Origin: JALYYC01 sp963795805
GTDB taxonomy: Bacteria > Chloroflexota > Dormibacteria > CF-121
DNA length: 64,000 nt
Assembly (NCBI GenBank): GCA_963795805.1
Contig: CAWCIV010000001.1
Span: forward strand, 186,001-250,000
Direction: 5' to 3'
The notes under the pieces were generated by a model. The model was not told the DNA's origin and searched no databases. It saw only the letters and a program-made list of their open reading frames with translations. Below are positions 57,001-64,000 of the stretch, one piece after another; the first letter of the stretch is position 1, and each line of letters begins with the position of its first letter. A program made the translations under genes and the position numbers.

Positions 57001-57612
57001 CTATGCCGCCAGCGTCCCCTCTGATTCCGGCGTCTTGATTTCGACGACCTCGCCAAACCGTTGCACGGTCTCGATGGCGTCATAGAGTGATACCGCGCGC
57101 TCCCCTGTGACGAGGTCCGTCAACTTGATGTAATAGCTGCGGCCCTCCGGCCAGACCAGCGTGGGGACCCCGAACACCCCTTTGGTCACCGCCTCCTGGT
57201 GCTCGTGGGCGAGCGTCTCGAGGCTCGCCGAGGCCAGGTCGCGCTCCCAGCGAGCGATATCGAGCCGGGCGCGCTCGGCCACCTGCCGGTGCGTCCCGAG
57301 ATCATCGACTCGTTGGTGATCCTCGTGGCGGGCACGCTGGAGTCCTTCCCGGAAGCGGTTGGCGGCGTCCTCGCCCTGCGCGCGGGCCGCGGTGGCGGCC
57401 AGGAAGGCGGGCAGTCCGGCGGCGGTTTGCTGCGCCTCCCAGACCGGCGGACCCGGCTGGCCCTCCTGAGCGTGGTGATTCTGGCTGAGGGAGAAGAAGC
57501 GCCAGGTCACGTGGACGCGGCCGGCCTTTTCGACCTCCGCCAGCCACAGCGACCCCCGGTATGCCCAGGGGCAGAGGAAGTCGATGTAGGCGGTGACCTC
57601 GGTGCGCGTCAC
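57001..57612 (-). CDS. DsbA-family thioredoxin-fold protein with a single active-site Cys
   Basis: 203 residues. The N-terminal YIDFLCPWAYRGSLWL is the thioredoxin/DsbA active-site region with C-P-W-A, i.e. one Cys only, as in FrnE/2-hydroxychromene-carboxylate-isomerase-like proteins. A helical insertion follows, then GVFGVPTLVWPEG with the conserved cis-Pro. It may act in glutathione- or mycothiol-type isomerisation rather than disulfide exchange. GTG 57612 overlaps the stop of the LLM oxidoreductase gene, so the two are one transcript. Confidence 0.82.
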   Translation of the reverse strand: MTRTEVTAYIDFLCPWAYRGSLWLAEVEKAGRVHVTWRFFSLSQNHHAQEGQPGPPVWEAQQTAAGLPAFLAATAARAQGEDAANRFREGLQRARHEDHQRVDDLGTHRQVAERARLDIARWERDLASASLETLAHEHQEAVTKGVFGVPTLVWPEGRSYYIKLTDLVTGERAVSLYDAIETVQRFGEVVEIKTPESEGTLAA

Positions 57613-58601
57613 AGGCGCTCCGCCATCGATGGGCTGACCGCGGTCACCAGCGGGATCACGTCGGATTCGAAGCGGTGCAGCGCGTCATGCTCGTAGGCGA
57701 CCCCCGGGATGTAGGTGATCACGTAGTCGATCCCGGCCTCGAGCAACGGCTCGATCTTGTCCCGGATCGCGCCGGCGTCGCCGATGGTCGCCTGGTTGGC
57801 GAAGGTCTCCAGGGAGGTCTTGCCGCGGACGCGGGCGGTCGCGCGCTCCGGGTCGGCGCCCTTGGCGATCGGGAACAGGTTCAGGCTCGTGGACTTGACG
57901 ATGTCGTCGTAATTCCGCCCCACGTCCTCGCAGTGCTGGCGCAGGATATTGAGCTTGTGACGGATTTCGTCGGGCTGCCCGCCGATGTTGCAGGCATCGC
58001 CCCATTTCGCCACCAGTTTCAGGGTGACGCGCTCGCCGGACCCGCCGATCCAGAGTGGCGGATGCGGCTTCTGCACCCCCTTCGGCTCGTTGATCGGTCG
58101 GTCGATCGTGTAGGAGGTCCCTTTAAAGGTCGGGTAATCCTCCGACCACATCTTGTGAATGACCTCGCAGGCTTCACGGAACATTGCCATTCGCACTTTG
58201 AGCTCGGGAAAGCCGTAGCCGTAGGCCCGCCATTCGTGCTCGTACCAGCCGGCGCCGATGCCGGCGTAGAGCCGCCCGTGGCTGGCGACGTCCACGGTTG
58301 AGGCGATCTTGGCGTAGAGGGCTGGATTCCGATAGCCGTTGCAGCCGACCATCTGCCCGATCCTCACGCGCGTGGTGTCTCGCGCCAGCGTCGCGGTGGC
58401 GGTCCAGCATTCAAAGGTCGCCTCCATCTCGGGCGTTGGCGTCGTGTGGAAGTGATCGAACAGCCAGATTGAATCCCAGGGACCTCTGTCGGCCGCCTGC
58501 GCGACCCGGGTCATCGCCTCGTACTTTTCGACCGGGTCCTTGATCTCGACCAGGTCCATCCGCCAGCCCTGGGGCACGAAAACACCGAACCGAATTGGCA
58601 T
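57609..58601 (-). CDS. LLM-class (F420-dependent type) oxidoreductase
   Basis: 330 residues of the luciferase-like monooxygenase barrel: FGVFVPQGWRMDL, WDSIWLFDHFHTTP, VRIGQMVGCNGYRNPALYAKIASTVD, GRLYAGIGAGWYEHEWRAYG and PPLWIGGSGERVTLKLVAKW. The Gly and aromatic positions match F420-dependent members; FMN cannot be excluded. Substrate unknown. ATG 58601 is preferred over TTG 58607. Co-transcribed with the DsbA-like gene. Confidence 0.88.
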   Translation of the reverse strand: MPIRFGVFVPQGWRMDLVEIKDPVEKYEAMTRVAQAADRGPWDSIWLFDHFHTTPTPEMEATFECWTATATLARDTTRVRIGQMVGCNGYRNPALYAKIASTVDVASHGRLYAGIGAGWYEHEWRAYGYGFPELKVRMAMFREACEVIHKMWSEDYPTFKGTSYTIDRPINEPKGVQKPHPPLWIGGSGERVTLKLVAKWGDACNIGGQPDEIRHKLNILRQHCEDVGRNYDDIVKSTSLNLFPIAKGADPERATARVRGKTSLETFANQATIGDAGAIRDKIEPLLEAGIDYVITYIPGVAYEHDALHRFESDVIPLVTAVSPSMAERL

Positions 58602-58678
58602 AGCCAAGTTCTACCACGGGGGGCACGGCGCGTGACGGAATCGAATCAGCGCACAATGGAATTGCCCGGGAGGTGCGC

Positions 58679-59134
58679 ATGGGAAAGATCGATCCGAAGA
58701 AGCAGGAAGGGAAGGACTGGACCGTCCGGTCGGGCTCGTTAGGGACGGGAGCCGGGGCGAAGAAGTTCAAAGGGCCCAAAGAGGCGCTCACGTACAACAA
58801 TCCATTCAAGCAGTCGGTGGAGCGGGTCTGGTTCGACGGCAAGCTCGTCTACGCCGTGGACTGCGGCGAGGTCGAGGTCGATCCGAAAGAGGTCAAGATC
58901 GCCGAGGAGTACCAGGTCGTCTACAGCCTCGACGGCAAGGGCAACCCGAAGGAAGAGGTCAAAGGCCAGTACAACATCTACGACTCGGTTCCGGGAATGA
59001 AGAAGTACAGCCCGATCTGGCGCTTCAACTACGTGGTGGTCCCCCGCGACTACGAGCCAAACAGCCTTCGCTCCGAGGCGGACGTCCTGAAAAGTGGCTA
59101 CAAGGTCCGAAAGAGCAACAACTTCGAGAATTGA
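58679..59134 (+). CDS. Hypothetical soluble protein
   Basis: 151 residues from ATG 58679 behind GGGAGGTGCGC. Lys-rich N-terminus (GKIDPKKQEGKDWTVRSG), then a beta-rich body (YNNPFKQSVERVWFDGKLVYAVDCGEVEV, IWRFNYVVVPRDYEPNSL, SEADVLKSGYKVRKSN). The spacing of aromatic strands suggests a beta-sandwich or domain related to cupredoxin-neighbour proteins, but I cannot assign a family. Single Cys. Divergent from the LLM gene. Confidence 0.65.
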   Translation: MGKIDPKKQEGKDWTVRSGSLGTGAGAKKFKGPKEALTYNNPFKQSVERVWFDGKLVYAVDCGEVEVDPKEVKIAEEYQVVYSLDGKGNPKEEVKGQYNIYDSVPGMKKYSPIWRFNYVVVPRDYEPNSLRSEADVLKSGYKVRKSNNFEN

Positions 59135-59168
59135 CCCGTGATCTAGGAGCCGCCGTGCGCGGCCAGGA

Positions 59169-59197
59169 TTGACAAAGCCCCAAGCCTCGGGTACGTT
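59169..59197 (+). promoter_or_regulatory. Promoter of the polyamine-transport operon
   Basis: TTGACA (59169-59174), exactly 17 nt, TACGTT (59192-59197). Expected start near 59204, giving a leader of about 60 nt that contains the purine-rich GGGGAGAGGAGGGAG before the potA start. Confidence 0.65.
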
Positions 59198-59265
59198 GCA
59201 GCCACGCTCGAGCGCGGTGAGCGCAGGCGCGATCTCGTGGGGAGAGGAGGGAGTGGAAGCGACCG

Positions 59266-60399
59266 TTGGTGTCATCGACTGCCTCACGCTCCCTGGATTC
59301 GCTGCCGTCCGATAACCGGCGGCCGGTCGCGCCGCACGCCATTGAGGTCCGCCTCGAGGGGGTTCGCAAGAGCTTCGGCGAGGTCGTCGCGGTCGCCGGC
59401 GTCGACCTCGATGTGCGCGCCGGCGAGTTCTTTTCACTGCTGGGTCCGTCCGGGTGCGGTAAGACGACCTGCTTGCGCATGATCGCTGGATTCGAAGAGC
59501 CGACCGCCGGTCGCATCCTGCTGCGGGACCGCGATGTCTCCCACGTCCCCGCTTACGACCGCGACATCAACACCGTGTTCCAGGATTACGCGCTGTTTCC
59601 TCATATGACGGTGGCCGCGAACGTCGAATACGGCCTGATGGTCAAGCGGATCCGCCACGCCGAGCGACGCACCCGAGTGGCGGATGTCGTCCGCATGATG
59701 CGCCTGGAGCGCCTGGAGAACCGCAAGCCCGCCGAACTGTCGGGCGGACAGCGGCAACGGGTCGCGCTGGCGCGGGCGATCATCAACCAACCGCGGGTGC
59801 TGCTTCTCGACGAGCCGCTCGGGGCGCTCGACCTCAAGCTTCGCCAGGCAATGCAAATCGAGCTCAAGTCGATCCAACAACGCCTGGGCATGACCTTCAT
59901 CTACGTCACGCATGACCAGGAAGAAGCACTCACCATGAGCGATCGCCTGGCGGTCATGAACCAGGGCCGCATCGAGCAGGTGGGGACGCCGGCCGAGGTC
60001 TACGAGCGGCCGGCAACCGGCTTTGTCGCCGGCTTCGTCGGTGCCTCGAACGTGCTCAGCGGTGAGTGGGCCTTTGCGGTGACGGGCCAGCGTGCGGCCA
60101 TTACGGTGCGACCCGAGAAGATCCGGCTTGGTGGCCCTGATGAGCGGCCCAACCCGGACGAGGTCTCCGCACCGGGCACCGTTCGGGACGTCGTCTACGT
60201 CGGAGCCTTCACCCGGTACGTGGTGGATCTCGACGGCGGCGCGGAGCTCGTCGTCATGCAGCAGAACCTGACCATGTCATCGATGGACGTGCTCAAGGCA
60301 CGCGGCCGCACGGTGCGGCTGTTCTGGAACCGGGAACACAGTCGCGTCATCGCGCAAGGGGGAAGCGATCGTCAAGAAGAAGAGGAGGTCACAGGATGA
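59266..60399 (+). CDS. potA: Polyamine ABC transporter ATP-binding protein
   Basis: 377 residues. NBD motifs: Walker A LGPSGCGKTTCLRM, Q-loop VFQDYALFPHMTV, signature LSGGQRQRVALARAI, Walker B VLLLDEPLGALD and H-loop VTHDQEEALTMSDR. The C-terminal TOBE domain has ITVRPEKIRLG and FTRYVVDLDGG. Start is TTG 59266 or GTG 59269; the Shine-Dalgarno-like run is rather distant. Operon with a substrate-binding lipoprotein and two permeases in the potABCD-type set. The end overlaps the potD start. Confidence 0.92.
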   Translation: MVSSTASRSLDSLPSDNRRPVAPHAIEVRLEGVRKSFGEVVAVAGVDLDVRAGEFFSLLGPSGCGKTTCLRMIAGFEEPTAGRILLRDRDVSHVPAYDRDINTVFQDYALFPHMTVAANVEYGLMVKRIRHAERRTRVADVVRMMRLERLENRKPAELSGGQRQRVALARAIINQPRVLLLDEPLGALDLKLRQAMQIELKSIQQRLGMTFIYVTHDQEEALTMSDRLAVMNQGRIEQVGTPAEVYERPATGFVAGFVGASNVLSGEWAFAVTGQRAAITVRPEKIRLGGPDERPNPDEVSAPGTVRDVVYVGAFTRYVVDLDGGAELVVMQQNLTMSSMDVLKARGRTVRLFWNREHSRVIAQGGSDRQEEEEVTG

Positions 60400-61586
60400 G
60401 ACATCGCGGAAACCTGGTAGCGGTGGCCGGGGTGATGCTGGTGCTTGCCGCTTGCGGTGGAACCCAGTCATCAAACCAGCCGGCGACAAACCTGCCACAG
60501 AGCATTGGCCCCGGCGAGGGAGCGCTGAACCTGGTCGCATGGACCGGCTACGTCGAAAGTGGCAAGACCGACCCGAAGGTCGACTGGGTCACCCCGTTTA
60601 CCACGGCTACGGGTTGCAAGATCAACGTAAAGTTCGCCGACACCTCGGACGAGATGGTCACCCTGATGCGCCAGGGCGGCGGGACGCTGTGGGATGGCGT
60701 CTCGGCGAGCGGCGACGCGACCAACCGGCTGATCGCCCACGGCGACGTCGCGGAGGTGAACGTCAATCTGATCCCGGATTTCCAGAACGTTATCCAGTCG
60801 CTGCAATCGCCGCGCCACAACACGATCAACGGGCGGCACTACGGCGTGCCCTACATGTACGGGCCGAACGTCCTGATGTACAACACCGACGTCGTCACGC
60901 CGGCGCCGACCAGTTGGAAGCCAACCTGGGACGCCAACTCGGCGTACAAGGGAAAGATCACGGCCTACGACAGCCCGATCTTTATCGCTGATGCGGCGCT
61001 CTACCTGAAGGCCCATAACAAGAGCCTTGGCATCAACGATGTCTACGAGCTCACTCAGAGCCAGCTGGATGCCGCGATCAACCTGCTCAAGCAGCAGGCG
61101 CCGAACATCAAGAAGTACTGGTCGGCCACGACCGATGAGACCGATCCCTTCGCGAGCGGTGACGTCGTCATCGGCACCGCGTGGCCCTACCAGGTCAGCT
61201 TCCTCAAAACGGAGAAGAAGCCGGTCGCCGCCGTGGTGCCCTCGGAAGGGGCGACCGGGTGGGCAGACACCTGGATGATGTCGTCGCATGCGCAGCATCC
61301 CAACTGCATGTACCAGTGGATGAAGTGGACGGAAAAGCCTGACATCCAGGACCAGGTCGCGGAATTCTACGGCGCGACCCCGAGCAATACGAAGGCCTGC
61401 GACATCCTCAGCAAGAACATCGGGGACTCCGCCAACAAGGACTATCACTGTGGCGACAACAACTTCCTGAAGAACATCGCGCTCTGGAAGACGCCGCTGC
61501 AACAATGTGGCGATAGCCGCGGCAACACCTGCACCGACTACACCATCTGGCAGCAGAAGTGGCAGGGGGTTCGCGGAACCAAGTAG
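60396..61586 (+). CDS. potD: Polyamine-type substrate-binding lipoprotein
   Basis: 396 residues. Lipoprotein signal GVMLVLAACGG, then a PotD/PotF-type bilobed binding protein: LNLVAWTGYVESG, WDGVSASGDATNRLI, HYGVPYMYGPNVLMYNTDVV, IGTAWPYQVSFL. Four or more Cys near the C-terminus (CDILSKNIG, YHCGDN, CGDSRGNTCTDY) suggest disulfides. Polyamine specificity is inferred from homologous permeases and from the aldehyde dehydrogenase nearby; other cationic ligands are possible. ATG 60396 overlaps the potA stop. Confidence 0.88.
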   Translation: MRHRGNLVAVAGVMLVLAACGGTQSSNQPATNLPQSIGPGEGALNLVAWTGYVESGKTDPKVDWVTPFTTATGCKINVKFADTSDEMVTLMRQGGGTLWDGVSASGDATNRLIAHGDVAEVNVNLIPDFQNVIQSLQSPRHNTINGRHYGVPYMYGPNVLMYNTDVVTPAPTSWKPTWDANSAYKGKITAYDSPIFIADAALYLKAHNKSLGINDVYELTQSQLDAAINLLKQQAPNIKKYWSATTDETDPFASGDVVIGTAWPYQVSFLKTEKKPVAAVVPSEGATGWADTWMMSSHAQHPNCMYQWMKWTEKPDIQDQVAEFYGATPSNTKACDILSKNIGDSANKDYHCGDNNFLKNIALWKTPLQQCGDSRGNTCTDYTIWQQKWQGVRGTK

Positions 61587-61589
61587 GGC

Positions 61590-62522
61590 ATGGCCCAAAC
61601 CATGGTCGAGAGGGGGGAGGGGCTCAAGACCCCTCCTCTTTCGCCCTTCAGTCAGCTCTCCCACCGCGTGGGCCTGTTCCTCTACCGATTTCCCGGCGCC
61701 CGATTGGCGCTGCTGCTGGGACCCGTGCTGCTCTGGATGGGCGTCATCTACCTCGGCTCCCTCGCCCTGCTATTCATCACCTCGTTCTGGCGCCAGGACC
61801 CGGTCAGCGGTGCCATCGTCCAGGACTGGGGATTCCAGAACTTCCAGTTCCTCGTCCAGGAGCCGGTCTACCGGACGATCGCCATCCGGACCCTTGGCAT
61901 CGCGCTCGCCGTCACGGCGACCGACATCATCCTGGCCATTCCGATCGCCTACTTCGCCGCCCGGATCGCGACCCCGCGAGTACGCACCTTGCTCCTGCTC
62001 TCGATGGTCCTCCCACTCTGGTCGAGCTACCTGGTCCGCGTCTATGCGTGGCGCACCATCCTCTCCGGTGACGGGGTCCTCAACTGGACTCTCCATCAGT
62101 TGCACCTCGGCTCGGTCAACCTCGGCTTCTCCCGCTGGAGCCTCTGGATCGTCTTCTCCTACCTCTGGCTGCCCTATGTGATGCTGCCGGTCTATGCTTC
62201 GCTGGAGCGGATCCCCGATTCGCTGATCGAGGCGTCGACCGACCTTGGCGCCCGCTGGTGGACGACCTTCCACCGGGTGATCCTGCCGATCGCCTGGCCG
62301 GGCATCGTCGCCGGCTCGATCTTCGCCTTCTCGCTGACGCTCGGCGACTACATCGCACCTGAGCTCGTCGGCGACACCGAGTTCATCGGCAACGTCATCT
62401 ACCAGGCGGTCGGGATCGCCAACGACATCCCGTTCGCGGCCGCCTTCGCGATCGTGCCCGCTGCGATCATGGGCGTGTACCTCCTGGTCGCGCGGCGCAT
62501 GAAGGCATTCGAGGCGTTGTGA
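61590..62522 (+). CDS. potB: Polyamine ABC transporter permease (PotB-like)
   Basis: 310 residues, six membrane helices. The EAA-type cytoplasmic loop DSLIEASTDLGARWWTTFHRVILPIAWPG is the site that contacts PotA. A short N-terminal extension (VERGEGLKTPPLSPFSQL) precedes helix 1. ATG 61590 is 3 nt after the potD stop; the stop overlaps the potC start (GTGA). Confidence 0.92.
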   Translation: MAQTMVERGEGLKTPPLSPFSQLSHRVGLFLYRFPGARLALLLGPVLLWMGVIYLGSLALLFITSFWRQDPVSGAIVQDWGFQNFQFLVQEPVYRTIAIRTLGIALAVTATDIILAIPIAYFAARIATPRVRTLLLLSMVLPLWSSYLVRVYAWRTILSGDGVLNWTLHQLHLGSVNLGFSRWSLWIVFSYLWLPYVMLPVYASLERIPDSLIEASTDLGARWWTTFHRVILPIAWPGIVAGSIFAFSLTLGDYIAPELVGDTEFIGNVIYQAVGIANDIPFAAAFAIVPAAIMGVYLLVARRMKAFEAL

Positions 62523-63370
62523 GCCGCGATCGGGCCATCGAGCCGCGCTCCATCCAGGTCGGGATGGGAATCGTCAGCGGCCTGGTGCTGCTCTTCCTCT
62601 ACGTGCCGCTGCTGATCATCATCCTGTACGCCTTCAACCCGGCACGGTCACAATCCTGGCCACTCCCGGGCCTCTCCACGCGCTGGTTCACGGCCACCTG
62701 GAACAACCAGGAGGTCCGGACCGCGCTGCTTACGTCGATCAAAGCGGGCCTTGGCGCCACGAGCATCGCGCTCGTCCTTGGTAGCCTGGCTGCCTTTGCC
62801 GTCCATCGCTTCCGCTTCTTCGGACGCGAGACGGTCTCCTTTTTCCTGATCCTGCCGCTCGCCCTACCCGGAATCGTCACCGGCATGGCACTCAACTCGA
62901 CGATCAATCTCGGTGGCCAGCTGATCGGCCTCTCCTTCAGCCTCTGGACGATCATCATCGGGCACGCGACCTTCTGCGTCGTGGTCGTCTACAACAACGT
63001 CATCGCGCGGCTGCGTCGCACCTCGACCTCACTGGTGGAGGCATCGCAGGACCTTGGCGCCGACGGCTTCCAGACCTTCCGCTATGTGATCCTCCCCAGT
63101 ATCGCCACGGCGCTCATGGCCGGCGGGTTGCTGGCCTTCGCATTGTCCTTCGACGAGATCATTGTGACCAACTTCACGTCGGGCACCGAGATCACGTTGC
63201 CCAAATGGATCTTCAACAACTTGAGGCTTCCAAATCAACGGCCGGTCGTGAATGTCGTCGCGACCGTCCTGCTTCTCCTTAGTTTTCTGCCTGTCTACCT
63301 CGCCCAACGCCTTACCCAGGAAGGCGGCGGCCTGACCAGCCACGTCGCCGCCGAGCCGGCGTCAGACTAA
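62519..63370 (+). CDS. potC: Polyamine ABC transporter permease (PotC-like)
   Basis: 283 residues, six membrane helices beginning GIVSGLVLLFLYVPLLIIILYAF. The EAA loop reads SLVEASQDLGADGFQTFRYVILP, and SFDEIIVTNFTSG is typical of PotC. GTG 62519 overlaps the potB stop. It forms the membrane channel with PotB. Last of the transporter genes. Confidence 0.92.
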   Translation: MSRDRAIEPRSIQVGMGIVSGLVLLFLYVPLLIIILYAFNPARSQSWPLPGLSTRWFTATWNNQEVRTALLTSIKAGLGATSIALVLGSLAAFAVHRFRFFGRETVSFFLILPLALPGIVTGMALNSTINLGGQLIGLSFSLWTIIIGHATFCVVVVYNNVIARLRRTSTSLVEASQDLGADGFQTFRYVILPSIATALMAGGLLAFALSFDEIIVTNFTSGTEITLPKWIFNNLRLPNQRPVVNVVATVLLLLSFLPVYLAQRLTQEGGGLTSHVAAEPASD

Positions 63371-63414
63371 TGGCCGGAAGTGAGTGAGGTCCGTATCGAA
63401 ACAAGGAGGACGTA

Positions 63415-63594
63415 ATGGCAACCCAATACAAGGTGACAAAAGACAGCTCAATGACCGGCAACAACAATCCGGAAGCCATCGAGGAGGCGGTCAACGAATT
63501 GGCGGCTCAGGGCTGGAGGCTGGCCCACGTCGCCGCCTTCGCGGCGGAACATCAAGCGAACGTCTACTGCTTCTTCGAGAGAGAAACGCCTTAA
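63415..63594 (+). CDS. DUF4177-like microprotein
   Basis: 59 residues. ATG 63415 follows an excellent Shine-Dalgarno sequence, ACAAGGAGGACGTA. The protein (ATQYKVTKDSSMTG ... EEAVNELAAQGWRLAHVAAF ... NVYCFFERE) has the DUF4177 pattern: a strand, a helix ending in Leu-x-x-x-Gly-Trp, and a final aromatic strand. These small soluble proteins have no assigned function. It is 44 nt downstream of potC on the same strand and may be its last cistron. The stop codon overlaps the aldehyde dehydrogenase stop on the other strand. Confidence 0.78.
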   Translation: MATQYKVTKDSSMTGNNNPEAIEEAVNELAAQGWRLAHVAAFAAEHQANVYCFFERETP

Positions 63595-64000
63595 CCCAGC
63601 GACGCCATGACGTGCTTGATCTGGGTGTATTCCTCGAGTGAATACATCGACAGGTCCTTGCCGTAGCCGCTCTGCTTGTAGCCACCGTGCGGCATCTCGC
63701 TCACCAGCGGGATGTGGGTGTTGATCCAGACCGTGCCGAATTGCAGGCGACGGGCGGCGTTGAGGGCACGTCCGACATCTTTGGTCCAGACAGACGCTGC
63801 CAGTCCGTAGTCGACGTCGTTCGCCCAGGCGAGCGCCTCGTCGTCGTCCTTGAAGCGCTGGACGGTAACCACTGGCCCGAAGACCTCCTTGCGGACGATC
63901 TCGGACTGCTGATTCACATCGGCAATCAGGCTCGGCTTGTAAAAGAACCCACGACCGTCGATCTTCGATCCACCGGTGACGATCGTCGCTCCGCCTTTCC
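63591..64000 (-). CDS. Aldehyde dehydrogenase family protein (C-terminal part; continues beyond window)
   Basis: The last 136 residues of an NAD(P)-dependent aldehyde dehydrogenase. VRKEVFGPVVTVQRF carries the conserved Glu-x-Phe-Gly-Pro, then DVDYGLAASVWTKDVGRA, LQFGTVWINTH and the C-terminal GGYKQSGYGKDLSMYSLEEYTQIKHV. The catalytic Cys lies outside the window. The ending and the polyamine importer next door fit a gamma-aminobutyraldehyde or betaine-aldehyde type dehydrogenase for putrescine breakdown (inference). Its stop overlaps that of the DUF4177 gene within TTAA. Confidence 0.9.
   Translation of the reverse strand, partial: KGGATIVTGGSKIDGRGFFYKPSLIADVNQQSEIVRKEVFGPVVTVQRFKDDDEALAWANDVDYGLAASVWTKDVGRALNAARRLQFGTVWINTHIPLVSEMPHGGYKQSGYGKDLSMYSLEEYTQIKHVMASLG

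Noticed and set aside
1..64000. CRISPR arrays, insertion sequences, prophage or integration sites
   Set aside because: No regularly spaced direct repeats, transposase or integrase motifs, or terminal inverted repeats were seen; the single tRNA is not flanked by an integrase or a duplicated 3' end.

Overview
This is a dense, G+C-rich chromosomal segment (roughly two thirds G+C by eye) from a free-living bacterium. Protein content suggests a monoderm member of the Chloroflexota/Dormibacterota part of Terrabacteria: many lipoproteins with Pro/Thr/Ser linkers, LysM-CHAP, M23 and L,D-transpeptidase wall enzymes, an F420-type luciferase-like oxidoreductase, an AroK-AroB fusion, a lone Flp pilin and no outer-membrane proteins. 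An actinobacterial origin is not excluded. I see no phage, insertion sequence, CRISPR array, rRNA or replication origin. No gap between genes exceeds 300 bases; the largest (32315-32571, 34570-34816, 8627-8869, 30837-31055) are regulatory or apparently empty. Genes are tightly packed and most operon partners overlap by the ATGA/GTGA type.

Layout. 1-5725: the edge of a homocysteine methyltransferase/MTHFR gene, a DUF2142 membrane protein and two tandem FAD amine-oxidase-like enzymes. 5770-8626: tRNA-Asn, a Flp pilin and an SPFH / Tim44-like / Pro-rich membrane-protein operon. 8780-19765: an orphan promoter, radC, a beta-propeller lipoprotein with a quinone-oxidoreductase-like enzyme, a hybrid kinase with its response regulator, an ArsR-like regulator, an L,D-transpeptidase, a GH3 lipoprotein, a polytopic membrane protein and a cold-shock gene. 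19882-28418: a redox and envelope-stress block. It holds ferredoxin, NuoF-like, ferric-reductase-like cytochrome b and a shrunken ApbE-like protein, then a two-component system with YceI, then an HtrA-type protease and a hydrolase. 28421-34569: DNA glycosylase Tag, an M20 peptidase and two cell-wall hydrolases. 34817-42178: an eight-gene shikimate/chorismate operon, aroH-aroF-tyrA-aroA-aroE-aroC-aroKB-aroQ. 42303-46133: a small HTH protein, a SurA-like lipoprotein and a type III polyketide synthase / methyltransferase / flavoprotein cluster. 46242-52061: a giant Ser/Thr/Gly/Asn-rich surface protein divergent from a heterodimeric ABC exporter. 52058-59134: repair, regulation, rhodanese, PDZ protease, UBP zinc finger and LLM oxidoreductase genes. 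59169-64000: a polyamine ABC importer operon, a DUF4177 microprotein and the end of an aldehyde dehydrogenase.

The most unusual points are these. (i) Three genes show AUC or AUA exactly where homology, and in one case a strong Shine-Dalgarno sequence, demand a start. (ii) An electron-transfer operon carries a degenerate ApbE. Its promoter and that of the nearby HtrA gene share the same sequence element at an identical distance from a -10-like hexamer, implying one regulator, plausibly the adjacent two-component system. (iii) A type III PKS phenolic-lipid or alkylpyrone cluster is present. (iv) A consensus promoter points antisense into radC. (v) A surface protein is built of Cys-paired modules separated by disordered linkers.
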